Shown here: one piece after another, positions 62,100 through 64,000 of the stretch
Layout of the letters: the number at the start of each line of letters is the position of its first letter
Numbering within the stretch: the stretch's first letter is position 1
Assembly: GCA_024362935.1 (NCBI GenBank)
Contig: JANCRA010000011.1
Span: 3,472,001 to 3,536,000, forward strand
Direction: 5' to 3'
Length of the DNA stretch: 64,000 nt
From: Setophaga petechia
Taxonomy: Eukaryota > Chordata > Aves > Passeriformes > Parulidae
Made by a program: the position numbers and the translations under genes
Notes under the pieces: generated by a model
What the model was told of the DNA's origin: nothing
Database searches by the model: none
The model's input: the letters and a program-made list of their open reading frames with translations, nothing else

Positions 62100-64000
62100 C
62101 CACCTCCCCTTGGGAGAGGAGGAGGCCAAGGGAGAAAAAAGCCAAGAACAAAGAGGGAAGAGGAGAGACAGACCAAGAGACAAAGGCAGGAAGGGAACAG
62201 ACACTCCGGGAGCACCAGAGGGGAACCCTGGAAACCAGCAGAGTGAGAGTGGGAAAAGGCAGCTGTGCAGCAGCAGCATTTGGGACCACAAAGAGGGGAT
62301 GTGGGAAGTGGGAACAATATCAGAAAAGAAAAACAGGACAATGAAATACAGCAGGAGAGAAAAGAAAGAGCCTGGGGGGCTAGGGTTGGGCAGAAGTTGA
62401 CGGAGGAGAAACTGGAGCTGGGCAGCTGATTGGAGATAGCCAGCAGGAGCATGGAATAAGTGAATAGGACACAAAAGGGGCAGAAGGAAACAAAAAAGTG
62501 ATGATAAGGCTCCGGAAGGAACTGGGTCATGGCAAGAAAAAAATAGCCAAAATGCTAAGTACAAAGCAGAAAGGATGGGAGTGGCAAAGGGGAGCAGAAG
62601 CAACAAAAATGAAGCATCAGAAAAGAGAAGCCAAAGGGACAGGAGGAGAGGGACACTCCCAGTGCAGAAAGCAGCAGATGAAAAGGGAGGGTAGTGGTCA
62701 GAAGGGTGTCAGTGAAGCCAGAGGATACAGAGGAGGAGTGAAAGCACAATAAATAAAAGGGGGTGAAGAAATGGGACGGAATGAAGTGGGAAATGGTTTT
62801 GCAGAACACTTGCCTCATTTCTGCACTGTCACTGATACTTTTTTGTAGCCCTGTCTCTTCACAGTTCATCTACCAGCACCTTGCAGTATATCTATCGTGC
62901 TAAAAAGAAGCCAAGGCAATGATGGGCCCCTTTCTCTAATCCCAGCTGTATGATGTGTCCCACATCCACATGGGCACATCCAAATGGCCATGTGGGGACA
63001 GCCCTGGCACAAGCCATAACTTGTAACAGACCTGGGTATTGGCTGGGAAAGTGCTAGTTGGCGTGGGCCAAAACCACACCAGGGAGCTCTCTAAGCCATT
63101 TATGGAGGGCTGCAGGACAGTGTGAGCTCCTGCCTTGGAATTATCTTTTTTTCTACTAGAGATGCAGAGTGGCTCACTTGGAACCTGAGCCTGTCACTTG
63201 CTTTGAATGTTCCCTTTGTGTTCCTCATAGTCCCTAGCACCTCTCCGTAAGAGATGGGGAACACAGTGGGACTAAGCACCCTACAGGCAAACTGGGATGT
63301 GCCAGGCTAGAAGCCTGCTTTATATGTCCTGTCAGGGTCTGCCTCATCCCACTGATCCTCTGTTGCACTGGGAGTGGTGCCAAAGCCCAGGCATGAGCTG
63401 CTCTCAGTGGAAAGATGAGAACAGGGAAGAAGACAAGTCCTCAAGTCCAGTGTATGATTGCATGAAGAATGGCAGCTGATGGAGGAGCATGGTCAGAGAT
63501 CTCAGATTCCCTTTACTATGGACCAGGCTTTCACAGCTAAACACACATGAGCTCTTACTGGAATTAGAGGAAAATCCACCAGTGGCAGAGTTGGGGTAGA
63601 TAGGAGAGGTAGGAAGAAGTGGACAATGGGAGATCAGGACAGGAAAGGAGGAACACTCAGCACAGGGCAGAGGAAAGCCACATGGAGAAGTGGAAGAGGG
63701 TGGTTTGTGGCTGCCTGCAGCAGCAGTGCCATGGATCAGGCAGGAGGATGAGAAGGTGAAGGAGAAGAAAGTAGTGATCAGGACAGGTAGAACGATGCAA
63801 GCTTGTTAACTGTGCTTTGTCACGGCTGTGAACCCTAGACAGGTGGTTGGACAAAACCATTGGAGAACTGACACCAGTTTTATGCTAAAGGATGCACCTA
63901 GGAAAAGCCAAATGAAAAGGGGTGGGTGAATTTCTGAACTCTTGTATTTCTGCTCCACTGCTGTCTTTTGCATGAGCAGGACAAGGCAAATGTGTGGCCT
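62100..64000. other. Purine-rich intergenic segment at right edge
   Basis: From about 62110 to 62770 the plus strand is strongly purine-biased (GAGAGG, AAGGGA and AGAAAAG blocks) but is not a simple repeat, and a similar bias returns at about 63590-63780. The minus strand stays open for 201 codons (62606-62001), giving a Leu/Phe/Ser/Pro-rich peptide that follows from the base bias. An AATAAATAAA lies at about 62747 on the plus strand. No gene is recognised. Confidence 0.6.

Overview
This is vertebrate nuclear DNA, most likely from a bird. It holds intron-containing genes with GT-AG splice sites and CpG-island promoters, sparse repeats, short introns, and an old CR1-type LINE fragment. By comparison with family members recalled from memory (no search was possible), the left half holds three housekeeping genes in the order and orientation of human 8q22: PTDSS1 (minus strand, entering from the left edge), then MTERF3 (plus), then UQCRB (plus).

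Layout. Positions 1-10841 carry the first four coding exons of PTDSS1, phosphatidylserine synthase 1; the rest of the gene lies beyond the left edge. A CpG island at about 10450-11480 lies between the divergent PTDSS1 and MTERF3 start codons and looks like a shared promoter. MTERF3 runs from 11646 to 25448 as seven coding exons that join without frame error into 417 codons. A second CpG island at about 27750-28250 is the UQCRB promoter, with an NRF-1-like site and a YY1-like site over the start codon. UQCRB runs from 27868 to 32306 as four coding exons, 111 codons. MTERF3 and UQCRB both make mitochondrial proteins (a transcription/ribosome-assembly factor and a complex III subunit); PTDSS1 makes an ER membrane lipid enzyme.

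From about 32.5 kb to the right edge no gene could be supported. In vertebrates the next gene on this side is GDF6, whose regulatory desert is long, so this half is probably GDF6-side regulatory DNA. It contains a 229-nt uninterrupted homopurine (GGAAA)n tract, an ancient antisense CR1 LINE, an isolated CpG island with a GC-rich minisatellite at about 53.0-53.7 kb, and two good CTCF-like motifs in divergent orientation (41.7 kb minus, 53.2 kb plus), a pattern that could mark a domain boundary.

The observations most worth checking are: a possible undescribed alternative exon in PTDSS1 intron 1 (8238-8347), phase-compatible with PTDSS1 exon 2; a tiny upstream ORF whose stop codon overlaps the MTERF3 start codon; the orphan CpG island with its CTCF motif; and the divergent CTCF pair. 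No RNA gene, CRISPR array or prokaryotic-type system was seen.
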